A stretch of DNA of 64,000 nucleotides from Actinomycetota bacterium. Its GTDB lineage: Bacteria; Actinomycetota; Thermoleophilia; Gaiellales; Gaiellaceae. The position numbers and the translations under genes were made by a program. Where the stretch lies: assembly GCA_003139545.1 (NCBI GenBank), contig PLJC01000026.1, positions 1-64,000 of the forward strand. Direction: 5' to 3'. Under the pieces are notes generated by a model. The model ran no database searches. It saw nothing but the letters and a program-made list of their open reading frames with translations, and was not told the DNA's origin. Below are positions 7,835-17,440 of this stretch, in pieces. Numbering within the stretch: the stretch's first letter is position 1; each line of letters opens with the position of its first letter.

Positions 7835-8722
7835 CGCCGGCCGCGGCTGATAGAGCGGGCCTGCTCCGATCGGCGTCGGTACCGGCACCTGCTCGAGGCT
7901 ATCGCGCTCGTCGGCCTGCTGGCGGGATGCGGCGGAGGCGGCTCCGCGGCGCCCACGATCACCATCGGCGCGGCCCACACGTACGAGCTTTCCGGCTTCA
8001 CGCCGACGCAGCCGGTGACGGCGGGCAAGCCGACGCGCGTGTCGTTCACCATCCTCCAGCCGGACGGCAAGCCGCTGACGCAGTACAAGCACGGGGCCGG
8101 GCCCCACAACGGCGTGCACCTGATCATCGTCCGCCGCGACCTGGCGACGATCATCCACCACCATCCGCCGGTCGGGCCGAACGGCCTGATCAGCGACACG
8201 ATCACGTTCGCGAAGCCCGGGCCGTACCGCGTCGTCATCGACGTCTACCCGAAGACGTCCGGGCCGGTACCGAACTTCCAGATCGACTCGCACATCACCG
8301 TCGCGGGCGCGTATCACCCGCAGCCGCTTCCGCCCTTCCAGTCGAGCGAAACGGTGGACGGCTACCACTTCACGCTGCACGGCACGCCGCACCTGCGCGC
8401 GATCGAGCCGGCATTTCTCGATTTCACGATCACGACGCCGAGCGGCGCGCCCGCCAAGTTCGGCACCTGGTTCGGCGCGCTCGCGCACGCGATCTTCTTC
8501 CGGCGCGGGTCGCTCGACTACTTCCACACCCACGTCTGCGCGGCCGGGGTGGCCGGCTGTACGAGCATCTTCGGCGCCGCGCGCGTGACCGGCACGTCGA
8601 CGACACCCGGCCACCTCAAGGTCGGCGTCCTCGTCCCCATCTCCGGCACGTGGCGACTGTTCCTGCAGTGCCGCATCGACGGGCACGTCCTCACCGCGCC
8701 GTTCACGTTGCGGGTGCGGTGA
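7829..8722 (+). CDS. Histidine-rich lipoprotein, putative metal binding
   Basis: The start is uncertain: GTG 7829 is used, while ATG 7786 and later CTG codons are alternatives. A hydrophobic stretch with lipobox LLAGC is followed by a glycine linker, so the protein is probably a lipoprotein. Two beta-rich domains follow with clustered histidines (GAGPHNGVHL, IIHHHPP, HAIFFRRG, YFHTHVCA). It overlaps the CopC-CopD fusion by four bases, so a copper-binding extracytoplasmic role is likely (inference). Confidence 0.72.
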   Translation: MHRRPRLIERACSDRRRYRHLLEAIALVGLLAGCGGGGSAAPTITIGAAHTYELSGFTPTQPVTAGKPTRVSFTILQPDGKPLTQYKHGAGPHNGVHLIIVRRDLATIIHHHPPVGPNGLISDTITFAKPGPYRVVIDVYPKTSGPVPNFQIDSHITVAGAYHPQPLPPFQSSETVDGYHFTLHGTPHLRAIEPAFLDFTITTPSGAPAKFGTWFGALAHAIFFRRGSLDYFHTHVCAAGVAGCTSIFGAARVTGTSTTPGHLKVGVLVPISGTWRLFLQCRIDGHVLTAPFTLRVR

Positions 8723-10428
8723 GACGCGCGCTCGTCATCGCGGCAGTCGTGGCAGCCGCCCTCACGCTGCCGACTGCGGCGTGGGCGCACGCGGCGCTGC
8801 TGAAGACGTTCCCGACGGCGAGCGCCGAAGTGGACACGCCGCCGACGGAGGTCCGGCTCGTGTACGACGAGGTCGTCGAGCCGCGCTTCGCCATCGTCTC
8901 CGTCACCGACGCGGCGGCGCACCAGCAGGTGGACGGCCCTGTGCACCGCTCGGCGTCGAACCCGTACGAGCTGGACGCGCCGCTGAAGCACTCCGCCGAG
9001 GGCTGGTACCTCGTCTTCTGGCGCGTCATCTCCGCCGACGGACACCCCGTGCGGGGCGCGTTCCTGTACCGGATCGGCCCGAACCCAGGCCCGCCGCCGA
9101 AGTTCGTCATCCCGTCGCTGACGGAGACGGCGGTGACACCGGGATTGATCTCGCTGCGCTGGCTGACCTTCCTGTCGGTGATGGCGGCGATCGGGATCTT
9201 CGTCCTGCGCACCGTGATCGCGCGCCCCGTCGTCTCGCGTGTGCCAGGGACGCGTGTGCGCGCCCTGTCGATCGCGTTCGCCGCGGCGCTCGCCGTCGCG
9301 CTCGTGGCGACGCCAATCTATGTCCTGCTCGCCACCGCGCAGTTCGCGCTGCGCTCGTTCTGGTCGTTCGGCGCCCTCATTCCGCTCATGGATGTCTCGG
9401 CATTCGGCCGCGGGTACCTCCGGCTCGAGCTCCTGCTCGCACTCTTCGGCGCCGCCGGCGCCGCGGCGATCTGGCTCGACCGGCCCGAACGGGTGCACCG
9501 ATCGGTCGCCGGCCTCCTGTCCCTCTGGGGCGCGCTGCTCGCGGCCGGCGCGGTCCTGCTCGTGCCGGGAACGGCCGGCCACGCCGCGCAGACCGCTCCG
9601 CGCGCGCTCTCGCTCGTGTTCGACTGGCTGCACCTCGCCTCGGGCTCGCTCTGGATCGGCGGGCTCATCGGGCTCATCGTGCTGTGGTCCGCGCTGCCGG
9701 CGGCGACGCGGACTGCCGGGCTTGCAGTCTGTGTGCCCCGCTTCTCGAACGTCGCCTTCGTCTCCGTCGCAGTGCTGCTCGGCTCCGGGATCGGCGCGGC
9801 CGTCATCCACCTCCCCACGCTCGCGACGCTGTGGCAGACCGGCTACGGCAAGACGATCATCATCAAGGCGTCGCTCCTCCTCGCCGCGATGCTCGTCGCC
9901 TCCGTCAACCTCCTGCGGACGAAGCCCGCGCTGGCACGCGGAGAGAACGCGGAGAGCGCAGCGATCCTTCTGCGCAGGCTGGTCAGCGTCGAGGTGGTGC
10001 TCGTCACCTCGGCAATCGTCGCCGCCGCCGTCCTCTCGAGCTATCCACCGCCGCCGAAGGCGCTCGCGAGCATCGGCGCCCCGTCCGCGACCGTCGGCCC
10101 CGGCCCGGTGACCGAGGTCGTCGAACGGAACGGGTACAGAGTCGACATGCGCGTCACGCCGAACAAGGTCGCGGTGCCCGACGACTACACCGTGCGGCTC
10201 ACCCGCAACGGCACGCCGGTGCGCGGCGCGACGGTGATCGCGACGTTCACGATGCTGGACATGGACATGCCGACGCAGGCGTACCGCCTCGCCGAGCGCT
10301 CGCCCGGCGTGTACGAGCACTCGACCGAGGCGCTCGTCATGGTCGGACGATGGGGTCTCACCTTCGAGGTGCAGCCGCCGGGCGCGCAGGCGTTCGACGT
10401 CGTCATCCTCGACCACGCGGCCGGATGA
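8719..10428 (+). CDS. CopC-CopD fusion, copper resistance/uptake membrane protein
   Basis: A 569-residue protein from GTG 8719. The signal peptide ends at WAHAALL, exposing the N-terminal His of the CopC copper site. The CopC domain runs to about residue 125 with DGHPVRGAFLYRI supplying the second conserved His. Next is a CopD-type membrane domain of about eight spans (residues 135-430, including WLHLASGSLWIGGL). A C-terminal extracellular domain (FTMLDMDMPTQAYRL) resembles FixH/YtkA-like folds. CopC-CopD fusions bind copper outside and move or sense it at the membrane. Confidence 0.9.
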   Translation: MRRALVIAAVVAAALTLPTAAWAHAALLKTFPTASAEVDTPPTEVRLVYDEVVEPRFAIVSVTDAAAHQQVDGPVHRSASNPYELDAPLKHSAEGWYLVFWRVISADGHPVRGAFLYRIGPNPGPPPKFVIPSLTETAVTPGLISLRWLTFLSVMAAIGIFVLRTVIARPVVSRVPGTRVRALSIAFAAALAVALVATPIYVLLATAQFALRSFWSFGALIPLMDVSAFGRGYLRLELLLALFGAAGAAAIWLDRPERVHRSVAGLLSLWGALLAAGAVLLVPGTAGHAAQTAPRALSLVFDWLHLASGSLWIGGLIGLIVLWSALPAATRTAGLAVCVPRFSNVAFVSVAVLLGSGIGAAVIHLPTLATLWQTGYGKTIIIKASLLLAAMLVASVNLLRTKPALARGENAESAAILLRRLVSVEVVLVTSAIVAAAVLSSYPPPPKALASIGAPSATVGPGPVTEVVERNGYRVDMRVTPNKVAVPDDYTVRLTRNGTPVRGATVIATFTMLDMDMPTQAYRLAERSPGVYEHSTEALVMVGRWGLTFEVQPPGAQAFDVVILDHAAG

Positions 10429-10901
10429 GGGTGGCTCTGGCTTGTCTGGCCGCGTGCTGCCTCGCCGCGGTCGCTGCGCAGCCCGCGCGTGCGGACGGCG
10501 ATCCCGCGAGCGACTACCTGCTCGTGCAGAAGGTCTTCCTCTCGTACGAGCTCGCCTCCTACCCGCAGCAGGAGCACGCGCTGACGAAGCTCGTCGCGCA
10601 GGTGAACAAGCAGGGCTTCACCATCCGCGTCGCGGTCATCGACAGCGCGTACGACCTCGGCTCCGTCACCGTGCTCTGGCGCAAGCCGCAGACCTACGCG
10701 CGGTTCCTCGGTGCCGAGCTCAGCTTCGTCTACAAGCAGCGGCTGCTCGTCGTCATGCCGAACGGCTTCGGGTTCAACTGGCCCAAGCACTCGCCGAAGG
10801 CCGGATATGCGGTGCTCGCGAAGCTCCACGTCAAGCACGGCGGCGCCGGCCTGCTCGCGTCCGCCACCGCGGCCGTCCAGGCGCTCGCCAAAGCGGGATG
10901 A
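10425..10901 (+). CDS. Small secreted protein, paralogue 1 (158 aa)
   Basis: ATG overlaps the CopC-CopD stop by four bases. A signal peptide ending ARADGDPASDYLL is followed by a compact domain with TIRVAVIDSAYDLGSVTVLW, YARFLGAELSFVYKQRLLVV and NGFGFNWP. The next gene encodes the same fold. The alternating pattern resembles a TPM-like extracytoplasmic domain, but I do not claim that family. Context suggests a periplasm-facing partner of the copper system. Confidence 0.7.
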   Translation: MRVALACLAACCLAAVAAQPARADGDPASDYLLVQKVFLSYELASYPQQEHALTKLVAQVNKQGFTIRVAVIDSAYDLGSVTVLWRKPQTYARFLGAELSFVYKQRLLVVMPNGFGFNWPKHSPKAGYAVLAKLHVKHGGAGLLASATAAVQALAKAG

Positions 10902-11509
10902 GGGCGCTCTCCCTCCTCGCGGCCGCGCTCGTCGCAGCCGGCGTTGCGCAGTCCGCCCGCGCGGACGGCGACCCGGCGAGCGACTACCTGCTCGGGACAA
11001 AGGTCTTCCTTCCGTACGACGCGAAGTTCCCGCCCAAGCAGTCCGCGGAGCTGACGGGGCTGATCGTCGCTGCGAACAAAGCGGGGTTCCCGATCAAGGT
11101 CGCAGTCATCTGGAGCGACTACGACATGGGCTCCGTCACGTCGCTCTGGCGCAAGCCGCGCACGTACGCCAAGTTCCTCGGCCTCGAGCTCGGGTTCGTC
11201 TACAAGCAGCGGCTGCTCGTCGTCATGGCGAACGGCTTCGGCTTCAACTGGCCGAAGCACGCACCCGCCGCCGAATACGCGCTCCTGGCGAAGATCCCGA
11301 TCCCGTCCGGCCCCGCCGGGCTCCTGACCGCGGCCGAAGCGGCGGTGAAGCAGCTCGCCGCGGCGGGAGGCGTCGACGTCGCGGCCCCTTCGCACGTGAC
11401 GACGCCCGCACAGCAGAACACGCACGACCGGGAGATCATCCTCGTGGCCGTGCTCGGCGCGCTGGCGCTCGCCGCCATGGCGCGGTACCTGATCCGCCGC
11501 AGTCGCTAG
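10898..11509 (+). CDS. Small secreted, C-terminally membrane-anchored protein, paralogue 2 (203 aa)
   Basis: It overlaps paralogue 1 by four bases and repeats it closely: ADGDPASDYLLGTKVFLPY, VIWSDYDMGSVTSLWRKP, FVYKQRLLVVMANGFGFNWP. It adds about 45 residues at the C-terminus ending in a transmembrane helix (ILVAVLGALALAAMARYL) and basic residues. A tandem duplication followed by loss or gain of the anchor explains the pair: one soluble, one tethered. Function unknown. Confidence 0.7.
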   Translation: MRALSLLAAALVAAGVAQSARADGDPASDYLLGTKVFLPYDAKFPPKQSAELTGLIVAANKAGFPIKVAVIWSDYDMGSVTSLWRKPRTYAKFLGLELGFVYKQRLLVVMANGFGFNWPKHAPAAEYALLAKIPIPSGPAGLLTAAEAAVKQLAAAGGVDVAAPSHVTTPAQQNTHDREIILVAVLGALALAAMARYLIRRSR

Positions 11510-11613
11510 AGCGGGCGGTTTTTCTCGTTCGCGCGCTTCTCGGCGCGCTTTTCCTTCAGCGACTTCTGCGGAGCTTTCTTCGCGAGCTTCTTCTGCTTGT
11601 CGGCGCCCTTCAT
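11506..11613 (-). CDS. Lysine-rich microprotein (35 aa)
   Basis: ATG 11611-11613 to TAG 11506-11508 encodes KQKKLAKKAPQKSLKEKRAE and a short basic end. The KAPxKSLKEKRAxKR pattern is one I recognise from small uncharacterised actinobacterial proteins. It overlaps the preceding convergent gene by four bases. It may bind nucleic acid because of its charge; nothing more can be said. Confidence 0.6.
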   Translation of the reverse strand: MKGADKQKKLAKKAPQKSLKEKRAEKRANEKNRPL

Positions 11614-11657
11614 GGCAAGAGCTTACGCGGAAGAGCCGGACGGCGCGCGCGAGAGGG

Positions 11658-12893
<1,236 letters not shown>

Positions 12894-12902
12894 ACGAGAG
12901 GG

Positions 12903-12930
12903 CTATCGGCAGGCCGGCGCACGGCCTTGA
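12903..12930 (-). promoter_or_regulatory. Sigma-28-like promoter of pilC (TCAAG-N15-GCCGATAG)
   Basis: On the minus strand TCAAG (12926-12930) is separated by 15 bases from GCCGATAG (12903-12910), which ends 9 bases before the ATG. The -10 matches seven of eight bases of the FliA/WhiG-class GCCGATAA. No ribosome site fits in the remaining spacer, so the transcript would be leaderless. Confidence 0.7.
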
Positions 12931-12945
12931 GATCTCGAAGAAGGA

Positions 12946-13179
12946 GTGGGCGCCGGCGGCGCGAAGGTCGCCGCCGTGTACAGGAAGCTCGGGGACCCGC
13001 AGCGCGAGGTGGACGAGGAGATCGGCCATATCCGCGGCCTCGTCCTCATTCGGCACCTGCTCGCCGAGCGCGGTGCGCCGGCGTCCGAGTTGCGCGACTG
13101 CGACGCCGTCATCGCGGTCTGCCGCGTGCGCCTGGCGGACATGGCCGTCCGCGCCGGCGCGTTTGCGTCAGCCGCCTGA
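12946..13179 (+). CDS. Small hypothetical protein (77 aa)
   Basis: GTG 12946 follows GAAGGA closely; a later GTG near 12976 (before YRKLGDPQREVDEEIG) is an alternative. The product is acidic-basic mixed and helical with HLLAERGAPASELRDCDAVIA. It lies between divergent pilus genes and overlaps the end of the PilP-like gene by 12 bases. The charged-residue pattern favours coding, but no family is recognised. Confidence 0.45.
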   Translation: MGAGGAKVAAVYRKLGDPQREVDEEIGHIRGLVLIRHLLAERGAPASELRDCDAVIAVCRVRLADMAVRAGAFASAA

Positions 13180-14007
13180 GGACGGCACGACCGATGTCGG
13201 AGCCGGCGGCGTCAACGTCGGCGTCGTCCCGGTCGGTGTCGTCGACACCGGTACCTGAGTGCCCTGCGGCTCGAGCAAGAGCGTGTACCGGGTCCCGCTG
13301 GCGGTGTTCTGCAGCGTGAGCGGTGTGCCCACAGTGAGCGTGAGCGCCGGCGCGCCGTCGGCGTAGGAGCCGCCGGCGATCGCCACCTTCGCGCTCTTCT
13401 GCGTCAGCGACACGAGGTGGAAGAGGGCCGAGTTGCCCGCCTGCTGGAACACCACGCCCGCGAGCGGGAAGTCGGTGCCGACCGCGACGCTCGTGAGCTC
13501 ACCGTTGATCGAGATGACGGCCGTCGCCGGCGGCGGCGCGGGCGGCGTCTTTGGCGCGGTCGTCGTCGTCTTCGGCTGCCCCGTCGAGGACTTCGACGAA
13601 GGGCCGGTCGGCGCCGCGGCGACGCCCGTCTTCTGGACGGAGTCGAGGAACGGGTCCTTGCTCGCGAAATTGGCAAACTCGGTCAGCTGTCCCGGGTCGG
13701 GCTGAACCTGCACGGAGGCGACGAGCGACTGCGTCGGGGCGGTCGACTGCGCCGAAGGCGGCAGCCCCGCGGACGGGCCCGAAGGCAAAGACGACGTAGG
13801 CGCGGCCGGATTCGGCGCGGGTGGCGTCGCCGCGGAGGTCTCGACCACGGGCGCCTTCGCCGTGGTGTTCATCAGCTTCATCGTCTTCGGCACCTCGTAC
13901 ACGAGCACGAGTGCGAGCACGCTGCAGAGGATGATGGCGAGTCGCTTCTGCTTCTTCGCCTTCTCCTGCGCCCGGTCGAGGGCGACGTTCTTCGTCTTGC
14001 GCGCCAT
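13168..14007 (-). CDS. PilP-like type IV pilus alignment protein
   Basis: A 279-residue protein with a short basic cytoplasmic N-terminus, one transmembrane helix (LAIILCSVLALVLVYEV, residues 24-40), a long Pro/Thr/Ser/Ala linker, and a beta domain (ISINGELTSVAVGTDFPLAGVVFQ) followed by another Pro/Thr tail. FASKDPFLDS resembles the 'RDPF' segment of PilP. It is the last gene of the pilT1-pilM-pilN-pilO chain with a one-base overlap to pilO. This supports a role in the PilMNOP inner-membrane complex; there is no lipobox, unlike classical PilP. Confidence 0.7.
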   Translation of the reverse strand: MARKTKNVALDRAQEKAKKQKRLAIILCSVLALVLVYEVPKTMKLMNTTAKAPVVETSAATPPAPNPAAPTSSLPSGPSAGLPPSAQSTAPTQSLVASVQVQPDPGQLTEFANFASKDPFLDSVQKTGVAAAPTGPSSKSSTGQPKTTTTAPKTPPAPPPATAVISINGELTSVAVGTDFPLAGVVFQQAGNSALFHLVSLTQKSAKVAIAGGSYADGAPALTLTVGTPLTLQNTASGTRYTLLLEPQGTQVPVSTTPTGTTPTLTPPAPTSVVPSSGG

Positions 14008-14720
14008 CAGGGAGTCGCTCCTGCAGCCGTCGGGCCTGCCGGGGCAGGCGTCGTCGTCGTCGTGCCGGTCGTAGTCGCGGTGGTGGACGTATCGGTCGCG
14101 GCCGGTTGCCCGGTGGTCGGGCTCACGACCTCGGCGGTGCCGTACACGAACGTATCGAGCGTGACCGTCGCCTGCAGCTGGTTCCCGAACGGAGCGAGGT
14201 TGACCGTGTCGATCGTGAAGATGCGGCCGTTCGCCTCGAGCGCCCCGCTCTGGACGTAGACGAGGGTACGCAGCCGGTAGAGCAAGTCGGTGACGGTGTA
14301 GAAGTTGCCGTCCGCGGTCAGCGAGATGTGCACGGTCGCGTACCCCTCGCCGCTGTCGACGGGAGCGGCAGGCTGGATGGACTGCAGCTTGACCCCGGCC
14401 GCGTTCGCGGTCTGGTCGAGCTCCAACAAGAGGTCGGGCATGTCCGTGATCGACGGCATCGCTGTCTCGAGCTTGTAGATGTCGGCCGTCTTGATCGTCG
14501 GCGCGCCAGTTGCGCCGCGGGCCGTTGCCGCGCGCGAGAGATCGTCGGCGACCTGCTGACGCACGGCCGCCGTCTGCAGCTTGAGGTTGGCGATGCTCTT
14601 CTGCTTCGGGCCGAGCAGCACGAGCCAACCGAGCGCGAGCACGAGCACACCGCAGACCGCCACCACGATGACGAGCCCGTGCTTCTGCAGGTTCAGGTTC
14701 AGGCTCACGTTCTTCTTCAC
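14007..14720 (-). CDS. pilO: Type IV pilus assembly protein PilO
   Basis: A bitopic inner-membrane protein of the PilNO dimer. GTG 14718-14720 overlaps the pilN stop (GTGA). The 237-residue product has a transmembrane helix at about residues 15-37, a coiled-coil (KQKSIANLKLQTAAVRQQVA), and a ferredoxin-like domain with DLLLELDQTANAAGVKLQSI and YTVTDLLYRLRTLVYVQSG. The C-terminal 30 residues are Thr/Pro/Ala-rich. Upstream in-frame codons lie inside pilN. Confidence 0.85.
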   Translation of the reverse strand: MKKNVSLNLNLQKHGLVIVVAVCGVLVLALGWLVLLGPKQKSIANLKLQTAAVRQQVADDLSRAATARGATGAPTIKTADIYKLETAMPSITDMPDLLLELDQTANAAGVKLQSIQPAAPVDSGEGYATVHISLTADGNFYTVTDLLYRLRTLVYVQSGALEANGRIFTIDTVNLAPFGNQLQATVTLDTFVYGTAEVVSPTTGQPAATDTSTTATTTGTTTTTPAPAGPTAAGATP

Positions 14721-15346
14721 GACGTCGCTCCCGAGGTCGTGGTCGTGCCGACCTGGGGCTGGACGACCGCCGCCGGCGCGGTAGCGCCCTTGATGCCGGA
14801 GTTGATCGTGAACGAGACGACGCCGTTTGCGACGCTCGTCGTTGAGAGATTGACGTCGGTCAGGTCGGGAACGAGGGCCATCCGGGAAAGCAACCGCGCG
14901 ACGCCGTCGTACGAGTAGGTGACGCCCGTCAACTGGAGGCCGCTCGCCGATCCCGTGGTGGCCCCCGGCCCGGTGAGCCCGAGCGAGTTGATCTGGATGT
15001 CGCTCGGCAGGATGAGCGAGAACTCGCGCAGGATCCGGTCCCAGGCAATGCGCGAGGAGAGGGCGGTGGAAACAGCAGCGAGGCGCGGCTGCATCTCCTG
15101 GGCGACGACGGGCGGCGGAGGCGCGACCTGCGGCACCTTCGGCGGCAGCGGCGTCGCCGCGAGCTGAAGCTTCGCGCCGTTGAGCGCCTTCTGGGCGCTC
15201 GAGACACGTGCCGTCTGGAGCAGGTTGCCGCCGCCGATGATGGCGACCGCGATGACGCCGGAGACGGCCGCGGCGAGGACGGCAGGCTGGGGAGCACCGC
15301 GGGACGCAGCCTTGGATTCGCTCGGGAGGAGGTTGACGGCGCGCAC
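14717..15346 (-). CDS. pilN: Type IV pilus assembly protein PilN
   Basis: A 209-residue bitopic protein beginning MRAVNLLPSES. The short cytoplasmic NLLP motif is the segment by which PilN docks into PilM in characterised systems. A transmembrane helix (residues 22-40) leads to a coiled-coil and a PilN-like domain (RIAWDRILREFSLILPSDIQ, YDGVARLLSRMALVPDL). It lies 3 bases after pilM and overlaps pilO by four. Confidence 0.85.
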   Translation of the reverse strand: MRAVNLLPSESKAASRGAPQPAVLAAAVSGVIAVAIIGGGNLLQTARVSSAQKALNGAKLQLAATPLPPKVPQVAPPPPVVAQEMQPRLAAVSTALSSRIAWDRILREFSLILPSDIQINSLGLTGPGATTGSASGLQLTGVTYSYDGVARLLSRMALVPDLTDVNLSTTSVANGVVSFTINSGIKGATAPAAVVQPQVGTTTTSGATS

Positions 15347-15349
15347 GGC

Positions 15350-17440
15350 CTAGTCCTCGATCCCGAGGCCGATGGCGATCGCGTACGAACCGATGTCCTC
15401 TTCGACGCCGAGTTTCTTCGGCACCTTCATGCGAGCAAGCGGGTCGCCGACGCGCACCCGCACGCCGATGAGGCCCTGCAGCTCGGCGGCCAGCCCGGCG
15501 AGGCCGGCGGAGCCGCCGGTGATGACGATCTCGCCGATGCCGAGCGACCCGGGCTGATGCTGGTAGAACTGGAGCGACGACACGAGCTCGCGCGCGAATG
15601 CCTGCACCTGGCGGCGCACGGCGTCGACGGCGCTCGCGTACTGCTCCGGGGCGATGCCTTCGGGAACGGCCGGCGACTCGAGTGACACGAGCCGCTTGAG
15701 CTGCTCGACCTCGGACGGCGCAAGGTCGAGCGCGCGCGCGATCGCGACGCTGAGCGTCGATCCGCCCCACTCGATCACACGCGTGAACTCGCAGATGCGG
15801 CCGTTGGAGACGGCGAAGGTGGAGCGATCGTGGCCGATCGAGACCGCAACGAGGGCCGAGTCGGCTTCCGTGTCCTCTGAGCGCGGCGCCCCGAGTGCGC
15901 GCAACAGCGCGAATGCCTCGAGGTCGACGCCCGCGAGCGTGATGCCGGCCTTCTTGCACGCGGACACGTAGCGCTCGACGAGCTCGCGGTAGGCGACGAC
16001 GAGCAGGACGCGCTGCATCGCATTCCCGTCCTCGTCGAGGCTCTCGCCGAGGACGTGATAGTCGAGCACTGCCTCGTCGAGCGGGATCGGAAGCGCCTCT
16101 TGTGCGCGGAAGCGGATCGCGTTCTCGAGCTGCTTCTCGTCGTCGATGCCCATGAGGTCGAAGACGCGGACGCCAATGCGGTTGCTGGCGATACCGAGCC
16201 GCACGTTCTTGCGCGGAAGCTTGTTCTTGGCGAAGAACTGCTTCAGCGCGAGGGCAAGCGCTTCGGGGTCGCGCACTTCGCCGCCGACGACGACGCCCTG
16301 CTCGAGCGGCTGGCGCGCCACCTGAACGAGCTCGGCGGCACCGTTGTTGACGACACGGGCGGCCGCGAGCTGCGACGCGCCGATCTTGAGGCCCACGAGC
16401 CGCTTGACGGCGTGGCCGCCGCCGGCGTGCGCCTTCGGAGCCGACTTCGGGAGCGAGATCTTCTTGTCGCGAAGCCGCGTCTTCGGCTTGGGCTCGGCCT
16501 TGGCCTTCGGCGCCTTCTCCTGCTTCGGCGTCTTGGGCTTGCCGAGCTCTCGCTTCCAGATGGACGTCTTCGGTGCCACCTCGGCGGGCTTCGCCTGCGC
16601 CGCAGGCACCGGCTCGGGCGCGGGCGCGGGCGCGGGCTTGCGCGCGGGCGCGGGCTTGCGCTCGACCGCGGGCTCGGGATCGGGCGCGGGCGGAAGCTCC
16701 GGGCCGGCGAGCCAGGGCTCGGGCTGCGCAGCGGCCTCGACCTCACGCAGCGCCTCCTCCGCGAGCGCGCGAATCTGCGCGCTCCGCGCCTGACTGCGGC
16801 GAAGCGAGATGTCCTTGTGCCAGATCGAATCGCTCTTCGACCCCTCCTCGTCCTGCTCGCCCTTGCGCCGGAAGCTGATCTCCTTCTTCCAGATCGAGAT
16901 CGGCGGCGCCGGGGGGCCATCGGTCGATGCCGTGGTGGCGGCGACAGGCTGCACGTCCGAGGCCGGCTTGCGACGGAAGCTGATCTCCTTCTTCCAGATC
17001 GACTCGTCCGTCGCGAAGGGCGACGACGGAAGGAGTCCTTCCACCGGCACGTCGAGTGTCGACGCAGGAGCTGCAATGTCGACGAACGGCGCCGGTGCGG
17101 GTGGCGCAAGCGAAGCCGCGGCCTCGACGGGTGCCGGCGCGGGCACGACGACTGGTGCAGGCGGAAGCGGCGCGGGCACTTCGGCAACCGCCGTCGGCGC
17201 CGCCTCGGCCTTCTTGCGTCCGCCGATCTCCTTCTTCCAGATCGACTGCTTCTTCGCAGGCTCCGGCTTGGCCGCTTGCGCGGGCGGCGCGACGACCACG
17301 GAGGGAGCGGCCTGCGCCACCTCAGCGAGCTTCTGCTGGAACGCGAGCTCCTTCACGCGGAGCGAGTCCGCTGTCTCGGGGAGCTCGTCGTTCTTCTTGC
17401 GCTTGAAGCTGAGGTCCTTCTTCCAGATCGAGTCGCTCAT
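15350..17440 (-). CDS. pilM: Type IV pilus assembly ATPase PilM with 340-residue repeat-bearing N-terminal extension
   Basis: PilM is an actin-like cytoplasmic protein linking PilN to the motors. The actin-like core starts near residue 343 (AVKRLVGLKIGASQLAAARVV) and has DLMGIDDEKQLENAIRFRAQ, DYHVLGESLDEDG, a VAVSIGHDRSTFAV phosphate loop and VITGGSAGLAGLAAEL. That core is the usual 350 residues. The preceding half is unusual: six copies of SIWKK[DE][IL]xxRRK separated by Ala/Pro/Glu-rich linkers. Frame and codon use are continuous and ATG 17438-17440 overlaps the pilT1 stop, so it is one protein. The repeats may be a multivalent docking array. Confidence 0.88.
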   Translation of the reverse strand: MSDSIWKKDLSFKRKKNDELPETADSLRVKELAFQQKLAEVAQAAPSVVVAPPAQAAKPEPAKKQSIWKKEIGGRKKAEAAPTAVAEVPAPLPPAPVVVPAPAPVEAAASLAPPAPAPFVDIAAPASTLDVPVEGLLPSSPFATDESIWKKEISFRRKPASDVQPVAATTASTDGPPAPPISIWKKEISFRRKGEQDEEGSKSDSIWHKDISLRRSQARSAQIRALAEEALREVEAAAQPEPWLAGPELPPAPDPEPAVERKPAPARKPAPAPAPEPVPAAQAKPAEVAPKTSIWKRELGKPKTPKQEKAPKAKAEPKPKTRLRDKKISLPKSAPKAHAGGGHAVKRLVGLKIGASQLAAARVVNNGAAELVQVARQPLEQGVVVGGEVRDPEALALALKQFFAKNKLPRKNVRLGIASNRIGVRVFDLMGIDDEKQLENAIRFRAQEALPIPLDEAVLDYHVLGESLDEDGNAMQRVLLVVAYRELVERYVSACKKAGITLAGVDLEAFALLRALGAPRSEDTEADSALVAVSIGHDRSTFAVSNGRICEFTRVIEWGGSTLSVAIARALDLAPSEVEQLKRLVSLESPAVPEGIAPEQYASAVDAVRRQVQAFARELVSSLQFYQHQPGSLGIGEIVITGGSAGLAGLAAELQGLIGVRVRVGDPLARMKVPKKLGVEEDIGSYAIAIGLGIED
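16541..17432 (-). repeat. Six-copy SIWKKEISFRRK peptide repeat region within pilM
   Basis: Copies lie near residues 4 (SIWKKDLSFKRK), 66 (SIWKKEIGGRKK), 147 (SIWKKEISFRRK), 182 (the same), 205 (SIWHKDISLRRS) and 292 (SIWKRELGKPKT). At DNA level the core TTCCAGATCGA on the plus strand recurs in most copies. Trp, the flanking basic residues and the [DE][IL] pair are the conserved positions; linkers are disordered and vary in length. Confidence 0.9.
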
